In this document: positions 10,401 to 22,303 of the stretch, in pieces
Position numbering within the stretch: position 1 is the stretch's first letter
Layout: the number at the start of each line of letters is the position of its first letter
Assembly (NCBI GenBank): GCA_007449985.2
Contig: VIIQ02000587.1
Span: forward strand, 186,001-250,000
Source: Desmodesmus armatus
Taxonomy: Eukaryota > Chlorophyta > Chlorophyceae > Sphaeropleales > Scenedesmaceae
DNA length: 64,000 nt
Reading direction: 5' to 3'
The notes under the pieces: generated by a model
What the model saw: the letters and a program-made list of their open reading frames with translations, nothing else
What the model was told of the DNA's origin: nothing
Databases searched by the model: none
Translations under genes and position numbers: made by a program

Positions 10401-12356
10401 ACCACCACACGCATGACGGGCACACCTGATAGCTTGGCTAGCAAGGAAAGCACATCACCCTGCTGCATGCCAATCTGAGCATGTCAAGCAAAACAAGTCC
10501 CACACATAGCCGCCCAACCCTACGATAGTACACACAACAATCCCTACTATAGCACACATACCAAATATCACCCCACACCAGAATGGCTGGGCAGCCTACT
10601 ATGCTATCAAGTACAATAGGGTGAAAACCACCATGCAGGCTATGCCGAATAGTAGCAGCAGGGTACATGGTGAAGACAGAGGAGTGGGGCAGTCATTGCT
10701 TGGCCACTGCCAGGTGTATCATTGCCACTCTGCAAAAAACATTATTGTGTGGTCTGCAGCAATTGCCAATGAGAATAACTTCCCATGACTGCTGCACAGC
10801 TGCTTGGGTGACGACAGCCCAGCAGCACACAGCACACTATGCCCCAGCACACCCCATCCCGCCAGACGAGCGAATACACCACAAACACAAAACCAACCAA
10901 AACAATAGCAGCCGAGGGAACTGCTCAAACAGCGTTGCCACTTCCAACACAAACAACAAACCCCCCACTTTGATTGACAGACGTGGCAGTGCATGACAGC
11001 TTGCACATGCAGGTACGCGTGCACTATGGGATCAGTACATGTGCACAGTTGAGGTCAGGGCGCCCAGACATGCTGCTATAGAACAGGGGTCCGCTGCAGC
11101 AAGCATTCAAAGTACAAAAACAGCCAGGAAACTGCTACGCACACAGCTAACACAGCGACCTGTGCAAAAAGCACACACGCAAGCAAGCATGGTCACAACA
11201 CTGACAGGACACGCACATCACGCACAAGCCTCACAAACACAGAACACAGAGCCACGACCCAGCAGGCACCACACCACATGCACGCTGCAACATGTGGGCA
11301 GTCAGCACACGAACAAAGACTGCCATGGACTAGAGACCACCAGCCAACAAAGCACCAGCACACCAAACCACCAGCACACCAGACGCATGCTAATGTTGCA
11401 TGCACGAAGGCGCCCTGCAAGGAGCCCTGTGGCGCAGCTTTTCAGTGCGCCCAGCATGACTCCTCATGCAGGGGGCAAGACGACAAGGCAAGACAAGACG
11501 ACAAGGACAGATGCCGAGGTACAGCCAAGATCAAGCTGAACCATCCTTGTTGCTGGCAAACCACCGACGCCAACACCAAACACACTGCACCGTAAACACC
11601 ATGCAGTCAGCCCAGGGCAATCAGACAGGGACAGCAACATGGCAGCTACCCCGCTGTGCAGTGGAGCTGCAAGAATCCTTCACCACCTACCAGACAGACA
11701 ACAGCACGAAGCAGGTGACACAGCACAGCAACGCTGCTGCACCCCAGGGCAACACAGAACGTAGTGCAAGCACTGACACCCAGAAAAACGGTGACCCCAG
11801 CTTGTGGACGCCAAAGCCACGCAGCATGACAGCAAAATGTGCTGCAAACTAGCCACACGTGTGCACTGGTAGTGGCTGAACAAGACTACCAAACAGAAAG
11901 ACGCTGTCAGTTGTACAGCAAGAACTACAGCAAGTACAGCGAGAACTGTAATTGTACATCAAGGGCTGTAATGGTGGCGCAGTGATGCTCAACAAAGGCT
12001 GCGCCAGCAGGTCAACAGGCCCTTCAAAACAGACTGCAAGAAGCAGCTTGCGGCTAAACTACATCCACCTGTAGTACTTCAAAGCACACAACACAGACTG
12101 GCACACTTGCAGATGCACAACACACACCCAGCACAGCTCACAAGAGACCAACAGCGCTGGTTGGCGCATGCGTCACTGCACAATTTGTGACTGAGCATGT
12201 AAAGCTAAAACGATGGACGACAGGTAGCTGGACATGCAAACTGAACATGCAAACTTCATCAGATAGACACATACAACACCATACGATACCTTGAGCGCCC
12301 CGTAAACACCCTTGCGCTCGGGGTAGGGCTCCACCTACCCAACCCTGTACTCCACC
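7472..12356. other. 4.9 kb non-coding junction between convergent genes
   Basis: No supported gene. From the HAD stop to about 9.05 kb the plus strand is T/G-rich; from about 9.1 to 12.3 kb it becomes strongly A/C-rich, i.e. T/G-rich on the minus strand. That is what two long 3' flanks meeting tail to tail would give (HAD on plus, CCT gene on minus). Many overlapping open frames between 9.2 and 11.9 kb arise from the scarcity of T on the plus strand and have no domain. A 27-bp near-perfect palindrome lies at 8625-8651. Confidence 0.5.
8625..8651. repeat. 27-bp palindrome (13-bp arms, 1-nt centre)
   Basis: CAACATACTATGT and ACATAGTATGTTG are exact reverse complements separated by one T. It lies in the T/G-rich 3' flank of the HAD gene. 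It could form a hairpin in RNA or a binding site in DNA; no function is shown. Confidence 0.7.
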
Positions 12357-15300
12357 CTATGGCAGGCAGCTGTCTGCCTGCTCGCTGCCCTCTGCCTGGT
12401 GCCTCCTGCCGCCCGCAGCCCCTCCCCCGCCAGCCCCCGCAACCGCCCTCAGGCCCCCGGCATCCGCCCCAGAACCACCAAACAGCACAGCACCTGCCCC
12501 ATTCAGGGCAGCCACCAAGGGGTGGTGGGCATGCAGGCCCTGCAGGCCAGCCGCAAATGGTGCCAGCAGGCCGCCGCCAGGCAGTACTGCGGGAGGCAAC
12601 ACCCCTACCCCAACACCCTGAGCTGCTGCAAGGGGCCGCGCCCCCACCGCTGCCGCCCAAGGCCTCAGTGCAGCTGGTGCTGTCGGCCACAAGCCTGCCA
12701 GGCCCAGCTGCTGCTGCTGCTGTGTCAGCAGCTGAGGCAGCTGGGCAGCAATGCCAGGCAGCGACGGCAGTCCCTGCAGGGGCAGCGGCAGTCCTAAACC
12801 TGCACCCAAACCTGCGCCCGGCACAACCCCACCCACAACGCCAGGCGCGCCCATGCCTAGTGGCAGCTGGTGTGCCCCGTTGCCTGCCAGCAGCCTCCAC
12901 AGCTGCTGCTGTGCCAAGGATGGCTGCAGCAGCTGCTGGCCTTGTGGCGGCAACAGTGGCAAGCTGCCACTCATTGCCTGCAGGCTAGGCAGCGCTGTTG
13001 CAGCAGCAGAAAAGCTGCCTAACCCTGCGCCTTGTGAGGATGGCTCCAAGGATGCTGGCATGCTCATAGCCACAACGGGAGCAGCAGACGCAGCAGGTGC
13101 CTGCAGCGCTGCACCACCAGCTGCTGCTGTTGTGGAGGCAAGTGCAGCACCACCTGCTGCTGGTGCTGCTGCTGGTGCTCCAGTAACACATCCCCCCACA
13201 GTATTCACTGCGCTGCAGACATTGTCAATCGCAGCTGCACTTGTAACTGAGTGTGGCCGCAGGTGCGCGGCTGGCGGCGGCATCTGAGCTGCTGCTGCGG
13301 CCTTGTCACAAGGTGCTGGGGCCAACCTCACAGGGGCCAGCCTGCCAAGGCCTGCATGTCCTGCTGCTGGCACACCGCTGCTGACAGCACTGAGGATGGC
13401 ATTGAAAGCAGCAGGGGTGGCCTGCAGGGGCACAGGAGCCTGTGCTGCTACTGCTGCTGCAGGAGCAGTCCCAGCAGCTGCACCTGGCTCCACCTTCTGC
13501 CGCTTTTGCGCACCATCAAGCTCTGGGCCCTGCCACTGCTGGGCAGCAGCAGCAGGAGCCGCGTCGATGTGCATTGCTGCATCACCATCTACTGCTGTTT
13601 CCTCAGGCGCTGCAACCTCTGCATGCTGCATTGTGAAGGCTGCAACTGCAACTGCACCCTCTGCATGCTGCGCTGAAGCAGCAACACCAGCACCCGCAGC
13701 AGCAGGATTGCAAGCACCCTGCACAGGTGGCTCAGGGTGAACAGCCAAGACTGTGTGCGAAGCCGCGGGTGATGTCAGCAGCTGTGAGCTTGCCAAGCTG
13801 CCACAGCGTGACACAGCTGCAGCTGCAGCCGCACTGGAGGGCTCCAGTGGGCCATGCTGGGTGCTGCCCGGGCTCTTCCGCTTGCTGCCTGCCACCGCTG
13901 CTTGCTGAACCCTAAGGCCGCTGCAGCCGGGGCCCTGCCCCGCACCACCAGCCAGGCGGTTGCTGTCACACAACAGAAGGCACGTGTGCATCTCACGTGC
14001 TGAACTGCTGCCGCCTGCAGCACCGCTGGCGGCAGCCAGGCAGGCTGTGGGGGCACTGAACAGGCCCGGGAAGCCACACCCCTCGCTGCCAGCAGGGCCT
14101 GCGGCACCCGGGAGGCCTGACGACCTGCGTTCCAGCCGCCAGTGCTTCCAATCCTCAGACGCAGGCTCATACGCTGCAGTCCCTGTGGCAGCGCTGTTGC
14201 ATGGCGTGGCTGCGCGGGCTGTGCTGGTAGGTGTTGCAATCTGCTGCGTGACCCAGCTGCGCTTGCTGCTGTAGATGCGCTCGACCCTGGTGCTGCCTGC
14301 GCCCTGCACACCTGTGGCTTCCACTGCCAGCAAGCTGCGAACCCGGGGGTCCTGCTGCTGCTGCTGCTGCTGCTGCTGGAAGTCCACGCTGGCAGCCTGC
14401 CAAGCAGGGTCAGCACTAGCAAAGCCTGCCCCAGCAACCTCAGCCCAGCGGGGAGCGGCATTGCCAGGGCTGACGAGCAGGTTGTCAGCGTCACCACATA
14501 CATCCATGCCGGTTGCTGCCACTGCCGGCGCCCCCTCTGCAGGGCGGGGCGCAGCGTGCTCTGCTGCCCCTGGCGCCTGGCCTGCCTCTGTTGCTGCCAT
14601 CTCAATGCCCCAGTCATCAATGAGCATGGCTGTGTCAGAGCGCCCACTGAGCAGGCGTGACAGGCCTTGCTGCAGGTCCCCATCCTCTGCTGTCTCACCC
14701 TCCGACCCCTCGTGGTCGCTGGCTGTGTGCTGCTGGTCGCCAACGCCAGTAGTCTCGTGACCAGCCACTGCTGCGCCTGCGCACAACAACCCAACAAGCA
14801 CCAGCAGCGCAACATATAATAAGTCTCTGCCCGTGGATTGCATCAGAAGTTGAAGTGTGGAGCCATTTACGAAACTACGCGTCAGTCAGCTGCAGCGGAG
14901 CTCAGAGGCATGGCTTTGCCTAGGCAAGCACCACATGCACAACCCCACTATGTCTCCTGTACCAGGCGTACACACGCTGCGTAGCGGGTCACTGCACCGA
15001 CTCGCACAGCAACAAATGGTGGCGAGAGTCATTACAGCGCTGCAGCAAAACACACAGCCTGTCGTCATGACATGCACTTGATGGTTGTAACTCATGTGTT
15101 TAACACACCTGGTGTACCCTTCTTGACAAAGCGACCCTTCACCCTCAGCCTGTTGTTGGCTCGGCTGCGGCGGCTCCCCCTTGTGGCGTGGCCCCTGTGC
15201 TGTGGGTGATGCTGCTGCTGCCGGCTGTATCTGGGGGTCATTGCCTCCACAGCTGCAAGCTCAGCCTCCAATGCTGCTGTGCTGCCGCCCGGCTGCCACT

Positions 15301-17661
15301 GCTGTGCCTCCGGTTGAATATGTCCGTGCTGCTGCAGCTGTTGAGCCTGCTGCTGCTCGTTGTATACCGCCCAAGGGTTACTCCCGCCGCCTGCCGCGCA
15401 CACACCTGCTGCTGCTGCTGCTGCTGCAGCGTGCTGCCTCTGATGGGTGCTTGCAGCTCCCAGTGGCTGGCTGTGGGCGCCTGGGCCACACTCACCCGCC
15501 TGGCCGGAGTAGTCACCTGTGGTGCTGGTCTGATGGTGTGACCCACCACCCACATAGTGTGACCCACCAAGGTGTGAGCCCACTCGTGGATGTGACCCAG
15601 GCTGCGCAGCTGCCTGCGCCTTGGCTTGACCAAACCCCAGCGTGCCCTGCGACACCAAACCCTGCCCATACTGACCCAAACAGCTCCCATTGTTCTGCGT
15701 GATAGGCGCAACCGGCTGCGGCTGCTGCTGCGCCTGCTGCTGCCAGGGGGGCACACCAGTGGGGCCCCAGGGACTGAACAGCCCCTGCATGTTGCTGGCA
15801 GCCATGCTCTGCAGTGCCGCCACCATCATGGCTGTCTGCTGCATGCTCTGCAGGCCTCCGCCCCCAGGCAACACAGACGTCTGTGCAGCTGCCTGCATCA
15901 TCACTGCCAGCTGCATGACGTTGGGCACAGGCAGGCTGGGGGGACGCAGCAGCCCCATGAGGTGCAGCGGCCAGCTCCCAGGCAGCATGCCGGCCATAGC
16001 TGCTGCCGCTGCAGCAGCAGGGGCCCCCAGGCCCCCAGGGCCAGGGGTCCCCTGCAGTGGCATCATGCTGCCCAGCGCTGACATGAACTCATGCGGCAGG
16101 GGCTGCTGCAGGGGTGGGAGCGCGCTGCCCGTCGCTGCCTGTGCGGCTGCTGCCTCAAGGGCGCCCTCGTGCGAACGGGCGCTGACTGCAGGAGTGGGTG
16201 CGCCTGGCAGCGTGTGTGTTCCCGTGTGGGCGAGCGCACCGTCTGCATCAACACCAGTGCTAGCTGCTGGTGCCCCTGTGCCTGCAGCGTGTGCTGCGGG
16301 GACGCTGCAGCCAGCACCTGCAGACACAGCCTTGCAATGCTCTTGGTGACCATGCGAGGCAACTGGGGCAGGGCATACCTGCTGCCCACGGCTCAACGGC
16401 AGTTGCTGAGACTGCTGCTGCTGTTGGGGCGCAGGCTGCTGTTGCTGTTGAAGCGCAGGCTGCTGCTGTTGTTGCTGCTGCCATGGCATTGACTGTCCTG
16501 CTGCTCCAGCTGCACCAGGGAAGGGGGCTGGCAGGGGTTGACCAAGCCAGGGAAGCCTGCTGCAGCTGCTGCAGCAGCTGCAGCCGCTGCTGCAGCAGGG
16601 TTGAACAGGCCTGCTGACCCAAAAGCCCCAAGTGTTTGGAAAGGGCCAGCGCACCCCAGCCCAGGGAAGCCAGGCTGCTGTGCCATCTGCTGCTGTTGCA
16701 GGACCTGCTGCAGCATGAGCTGCGCCCACGTGGGCACTGGGGGTGCAGCGGCTGCCTCCACAGCAGGAGGCATCATCATGCCCTGACTGCCACACAGCCC
16801 AGCTTGTTGGAAGCCCAGACCAGCCGGCCCGTGCATGCCAGCGGCTGCTGCCATCTGCTGCTGCATTGCCTGCAGGCCCTGGCCAAACTGCGGCTGCAGC
16901 GGCTGAGAGAACAAACCGCCCAGCTGCTGCTGCTGCATGTGCTGCATAGCCTGTGACGCCTGCATAGACAGCCCAGGCCCCCATGCACCTGCAGGATTTG
17001 CAGGGTGCGTGAGAGGCTGGCCAGCACCAATTGTAGCTGGGTCCTGCATGACAGCTGAGGTACATCCAAGACCGCACTGCTGCTGCTGCTGCTGCTGCTG
17101 GTGCTGCTGGGATGGTTGAACGTTGCTATCGCTGTGCTGCAGGCCGCTCCTGCACCCTGCGTCACCTTGCACTTGCTTGTGCTGCTGCTGGGGAACGGGG
17201 GCAGGATGCTGCGCACCACCAAGCTGCGGGGTGGCAGTGCGCTGCATGCCACCGGCTCCTGCATCTGTAAAAAGGAACTCTCCAAGGCTCCCTACTGCTG
17301 CAGCCTGCAGATGCAAGAGCATAGAGTTTAAGCCAAAGTATGCCGTCAACACAGCACCACGCAGCAACACCAAGCAGCTTGCTGCCAAAGCCCTCCATGC
17401 AGGACACTGCCGCAGATGGTTGGCACTGTGTTGAGACTATCAGTCCCGCCTCACCTCTGTAGCCTCATCGCACCCCCACTTGTTGAACAGGGTGTTGAAG
17501 ATATCAGCATCCTCAAGGGGGCTGCGCAAGCCACCCCCATCGATGCTGATGTCTTTTGCTCCACAAGACTCATTGACCCTGCCGTCGGAATGCTGCTGCT
17601 TTGGCTGCTGCTGGCTGCTGGGCTCGTATGCTACCTCCCCGGACTGAACAGGCATCGACAT
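12357..17661 (-). CDS. Gln/Ala-rich CCT-domain nuclear regulator (one frame break)
   Basis: Proposed exons: 17455-17661 (starts MSMPVQSG), 15109-17304 and 12357-14776, roughly 1,600 aa. The N-terminus has ADIFNTLFNKWG, then long Q, A and QM/QL-rich tracts. Near 15105-15230 lies a divergent CCT motif: RYSRQQQHH, then HATRGSRRSRANN and RLRVKGRFVKKG. The second half aligns residue for residue with the CCT consensus SRKxxAxxRPRVKGRFVK found in CONSTANS, PRR and TOC1 proteins; the basic first half is degraded. The CCT exon can stop at 15092 or splice at CACCAG/gtgtgt (15109) to an acceptor at 14776 in matching phase, adding an 806-aa Ala/Gln/Pro-rich tail. Between about 16.4 and 17.0 kb the reading frame shifts by one with no plausible intron. 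No B-box or receiver domain was seen. Likely a transcriptional regulator; the tail could be a separate gene. Confidence 0.6.
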
Positions 17662-20600
17662 CTAGGGGGGAACTGCAAAAAGAAAGTACCAACTGCCCAG
17701 TGCCCAGCCAAGACTGCTTGAGTTTGATCTGAACATGCGTAGAGCTGCTAACATTGCTCCAGAACCTTCCTTGCGAAGGCTAAATAGCAGATGGGCCTGA
17801 GACAGCATCAGCAGCAGCAGCAAGACTTCAATCGCATGTGCCCCACCGGAGCGCTGACATGCATCAAACAAGATGTTAGAGTTTCACACGATCTATCAGT
17901 ACACCAGCGAACCTGCTGGAACCAAGTCCCCTGATTTCCAGGGGTGGATGCATGTAGCAAGGCAGCAGCATGTAGCTCAAGAGCAGCCCTGCCGTCTGCC
18001 TGGCGTGTCATAGTCCCAAGGCAACGTTCAAAAGACCGGTGAGACCAGCCAGCCCGATCCGCATGGCTATGAAGCAGCAGTCTGACGAGAGCACACACAG
18101 ACACACGTCGGAACCAAAGGGCAGGCGGGCCACACCCATATCCATGTCAACAATCCACTCACCTTTTGCGCAGAGCAAGCTTGGCCTCTTCGAATCCCGG
18201 ATCTAGATACAATGTGCTGCAAACACAAGCACACTCGTTCTTGGCGTCAACTATCATGACAAGATGCACAAAGACGTACTAACATGATATGTTGAGTCTT
18301 GCTTGCGCACGGAGGTCTGCTGTTTGTCACCACTGGACCCTGGACCTTGGACCCTGGAGGCTAGGGTCCCTGGCAGGGACTCCCTGGTGGTGTGTGCCCA
18401 GCAATCAATAAATACCTGGGTGGTAACCATCCGACAGGAACAGACCCCTTGGCTTGGCTTGTTGGGTGACACTTTGGGTGACTGAATTGCATATTGTCAA
18501 AAGAAGAGAGGGCAGAGGAGCTCATGGGGGTAGTGGCATACAGCTGGCCAGTCCAATTGGTAATTCTGTTCGGCAACTCATGCCTCACCCAGCATTGTGG
18601 CCTGGAGGGCGCAATTTGGCCCAGGCCGCCTTGGTTGCAAGTGAGGCACCAGCAGCTGTGGCTGAGGCACTAGAGCCCCTTGTCTCTAGCCTCTGGAAGA
18701 CTTCCAGGTCACACAGCTTTGTTACAAAAAAGGTCATATGTCGTGATGCATATCACAAATCACATCCCAGGGGGCCTCCACAGGTAGCCACAGGACTCGG
18801 GCTGCGCCACCACACGCCGTGACGGGCCCGTGCCCGGGCATGTTAGCATGAATGGAAGGTGCCCGACACTTCCGAGGCAGGCAAAGATAGTGCTGGCCCA
18901 TCCTCATCCTTGATAGGGACAACCTTGGATGCTAGCTATGCAACTCTCAGCCTGCACGAACATATGGCTGACAATCATCCATTGAGCACACATACCTCAG
19001 CTGTAATTCAGCTCAGCCAGCTTGCTGCCATACAGCAGCGCTGGGAATCACCAAAGAGTCCCAAATCGCCACCAGCTGCGGCACACAGACCCAATTAGGC
19101 TGGAGACGAGCACAGACGGCACAGGAAACATCATGTCAGCCGTGTCTGAAGCACGTGCGCCATCACTCGCCCACTCACTGAATCACTCACTCAGCTGTAT
19201 CACACCCACTCACTGCGAGCATTGCCACATGTTGAGAAGAGTTATACTTGTTTGCAACAGCACAGACAGGACAGAAAGTATCCCGTCATGCCTTATACGG
19301 ATCCATGCACTCCATCGCTCATTCACGACTGAGCACTGGCCACTCACTCAGCTGTGTGATCCTCTGACTCACTCACTTTGGGCACCGAGAAAATGCCTTG
19401 TGTGCTCGTTTCCAACAGCACAGATGGCTGAGGAAGCATCACCACCGCCAACTCTCCAAGCTCCCGCGCTCTATCACATATTCGCTGACTTCTATACTTT
19501 CAGCTGTGTCATGCTCCCATGATCTCCCTGTGAACACTGAGAAACTGCCTTGCTCGCGCAAAACACACACACACTTGATGCAACTCATGTGTTAAACACA
19601 CGCACACACTTCAAGCTCGGCAGTGCAGGAGCCCTCTTGAGCACATTGCTGAGCTACGGCAGCCATGCACATGGCTGCGCTGTCTTGATCAAACGCACTT
19701 GCAAAAAGTGGGCGCGATGAGCCGCCATGCATGGCGGTCCACAGACATGCCGTGCCGCAACGAAAGGAGTGTGGGGAAGCAGACAGGCCATAGCTGCCAC
19801 AGGCTGGCGTACACCAGGAGGACAGGGTGTGACATGAAACGCAGTCTGCAATCAGCTCAGGCTGGTCACAACTGACGGTCAAGTGGCAAATACCTCCCAA
19901 TCACAGAGCGCTGCCTGGCAGCTTGACTGGGTCCCCACCACTGCCAAGGGGGTTGCTGGAGTGAGCAGCACCCACAGGCAACCTTTCCCACTGTGAAAAG
20001 TCGAACCTTCAATATGGCCAGGACAGGAGGCCCTGCCAATGGCCTTTATTCTCAGAGACAGTAAAAGATCACATGGTGACCACAAGCAGCTTTGGCTGGA
20101 TGTGACGCAAACGCCAGTCAGACAAATGTTGTCTGACAATCGAGCATGGCCGTCTGCAGGGGTTATCAGACATGTGCAGTGCCCCTGCAGGCGGCAAGGA
20201 ATCAGGTGCAGAAACACATGCTGCCTGCGCTCAGCGCCGGGCACACATCTTCACCCTCAGCTAGCGCGCTGGGGTGTTGCACGGGCCTCAAGGCACAGCA
20301 TGCAGGCTCCTTCCTATGCACAAATCTGATTGACAGGTGCACAAACCTGAATGACAGGCGTCAACTCGACCTTGCATATATGGAGCGGCCCGCAGACACA
20401 GTCTGTGGTGCGAGTCCTCAAAACCGTCACTCAGTGCTGCTGAGCAAGGACAACCAACTCGCCAGCACTACCAATCCCCCAGAGCCCATGGGCCAATGGC
20501 CTCACATAAGGCAGGCCTTCCGCCATAATGAGGCCAGCATATGACCATGCAGTTGAAAGAGTATTCAAACAGGTATTCCAGAGATGCCAGGTATTCCGTG

Positions 20601-22303
20601 GCGCATGCCCATGTGCCAGCCCATGTGTGCCAGCCCATACGGGGCACGCGACGCTGCATTGCTGCAGCAGCGGCCTACAGCAGTCCATAAGGGGACCTTG
20701 ATTGCTTACACAAGGAGGCCATTACGGCGATCATCGCCAGGCCCAAGCTGGAACACGGCCGATGCCAGGTTTTGGCATGCAGTTTCAATCTTATGTCGGG
20801 CTGCATAGCAGTCCGGCAAGAGAGGCTGTCGGAAGCACAGTGCCTTCAAAATGAAGGCGGCCATGTTGCATTCCTGGTGGCCGGCACTCCGCCTTCAAAA
20901 CACAAAAGTAGGCTGTTGCGCTTCCCCTGCTTCTTCACTACCGCACCCATGGACTCTCCATCGCTGGCACACCACTCTGTGCACCCCCTCTTCCTGGTTG
21001 CTCGCCCAGTTTCTCAAAAGAGATGTTGTCTCGTCCGTTGCTGATCTCTTCCCTCCTATTGGTTCCAGCCCGATACCCCGCACCTCAGGCAATAAGCCAA
21101 AGGCACTGCTGCCCCACACAGGATTGCCTGTGCGGGTATCAAGTACACCCCCTGTCAGCCAATGGAGACTGTTTTGGGGCCTCGTAGCCCCCTGTACCAT
21201 GCTCATGCCACACACACGACCCCGCCCAGCTGATGCGACAAGCGCCAGCAAACCACTTGGTGCATGCGGGTCAAGTGCACGAATATGTGCACAACGGGGC
21301 TTGGAAAGAGCCATAGTCTGTTATGCAAGCCTTCCAGCATGTTGGCCGGAACGAAAGGCCTGCCCCAAGCCAAATGATTTCACCCAATTTCAGTTCTTCC
21401 CAGTCAAAACGTAGGACACTTGTGATTTGGTCACAGCAACAGCATGCAGTTGCTGCTTGCGGGTTGGTGTCCGATTGGTTCCAGCTGCTGTTGCAATGCG
21501 CAGACGCCAGCTGTTGCCAAAGCCATTGCATCAGGGCGTGCAGAGACTTGGGCTGCTGTTAAGACGGCTGGGCTGTATCACCACAGGTTCAGCACAGGCG
21601 GTCTTCATGGGCAGCACCCCAAGAGAACCTTCAGCAGCGCTGGTTTCGGTGTAGCCCAAAAACCAGTCAGCACTGTCGAAGTATGTACGACGCTGTGCAG
21701 CACAGTGAAGGCACAACATGACATACACACAGCCAACTGGATCAGTGACACAGCTGCTGGGTTGTGACAGCACACGTGCTGGACGTCTGATAATCCTTGG
21801 GGCGCGGGGCAAGCCAAAGCACAGATGAGGCCAGCGTTGCAAAGTGTTGCCTTATGCTAAGTTTTTATTCGTTGCAGCATAAAGGTCAACGCAGTGTGGC
21901 TTACGTCTTGGGAAATCCTCTGATTGCGCGGGAGACGGCAGCCATTCTCCTGAGGGCCGTTCATGTTGTACCTGTGACTGAAGTTTCCCGAAAAGGCTAT
22001 AATTTGCTGTGTGCAATGGGTCCTAGTGGAGACACGTGGCTTGGGAAAGGCAATTGATGTCCTGCTGTTGCTTGTAGTAGTACTGTTGATGCACTTAGTA
22101 CACATATACACATTAGAGAAAACCATCCAGTGGAGACACCTCATCCACGTGTTCTCAGCAATCACCTTTAACGTTATGCAATCGCCTTTAACGTTACTGG
22201 CAGTAGCAAGCGTCAGCACGAATCAGAGACGGCACCACAGGCATCCAAGCCGCAAATTCTCCACTGCAACAGACACCTGCCCAGAGTCACTCCATACAAC
22301 ATG
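17662..22303. other. 4.6 kb without a convincing gene
   Basis: Between the start of the CCT gene and the stop of the MMTAG2-like gene, both on minus, I find no exon chain with matching phases. One short minus segment (18163-18216) has good splice borders and an exon-like reading but no partners. Small imperfect duplications occur, such as TGTGCCAGCCCATG near 20.6 kb and GGACCCTGGA near 18.34 kb. The region may hold the CCT gene promoter and 5' UTR introns and the 3' flank of the gene to the right. Confidence 0.4.

Noticed and set aside
9179..11852. Many overlapping plus-strand frames, some over 190 aa
   Set aside because: They follow from the A/C-rich composition; products are Thr/His/Pro/Gln-rich with no family match, and several frames overlap each other.
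12359..13740. Plus-strand open frames opposite the CCT gene
   Set aside because: Antisense shadows of Ala/Gln-rich codons (GCA/CAG read as TGC/CTG); no domain and no splice signals of their own.
14740..14843. Signal-peptide-like start MQSTGRDLLYVALLVLVGLL for the 12.4-14.8 kb reading
   Set aside because: The hydrophobic codons coincide with a pyrimidine-rich intron end (TTGTTGTGCGCAG), and splicing at 14776 fits the phase of the CCT exon. A separate secreted protein remains possible but less likely.
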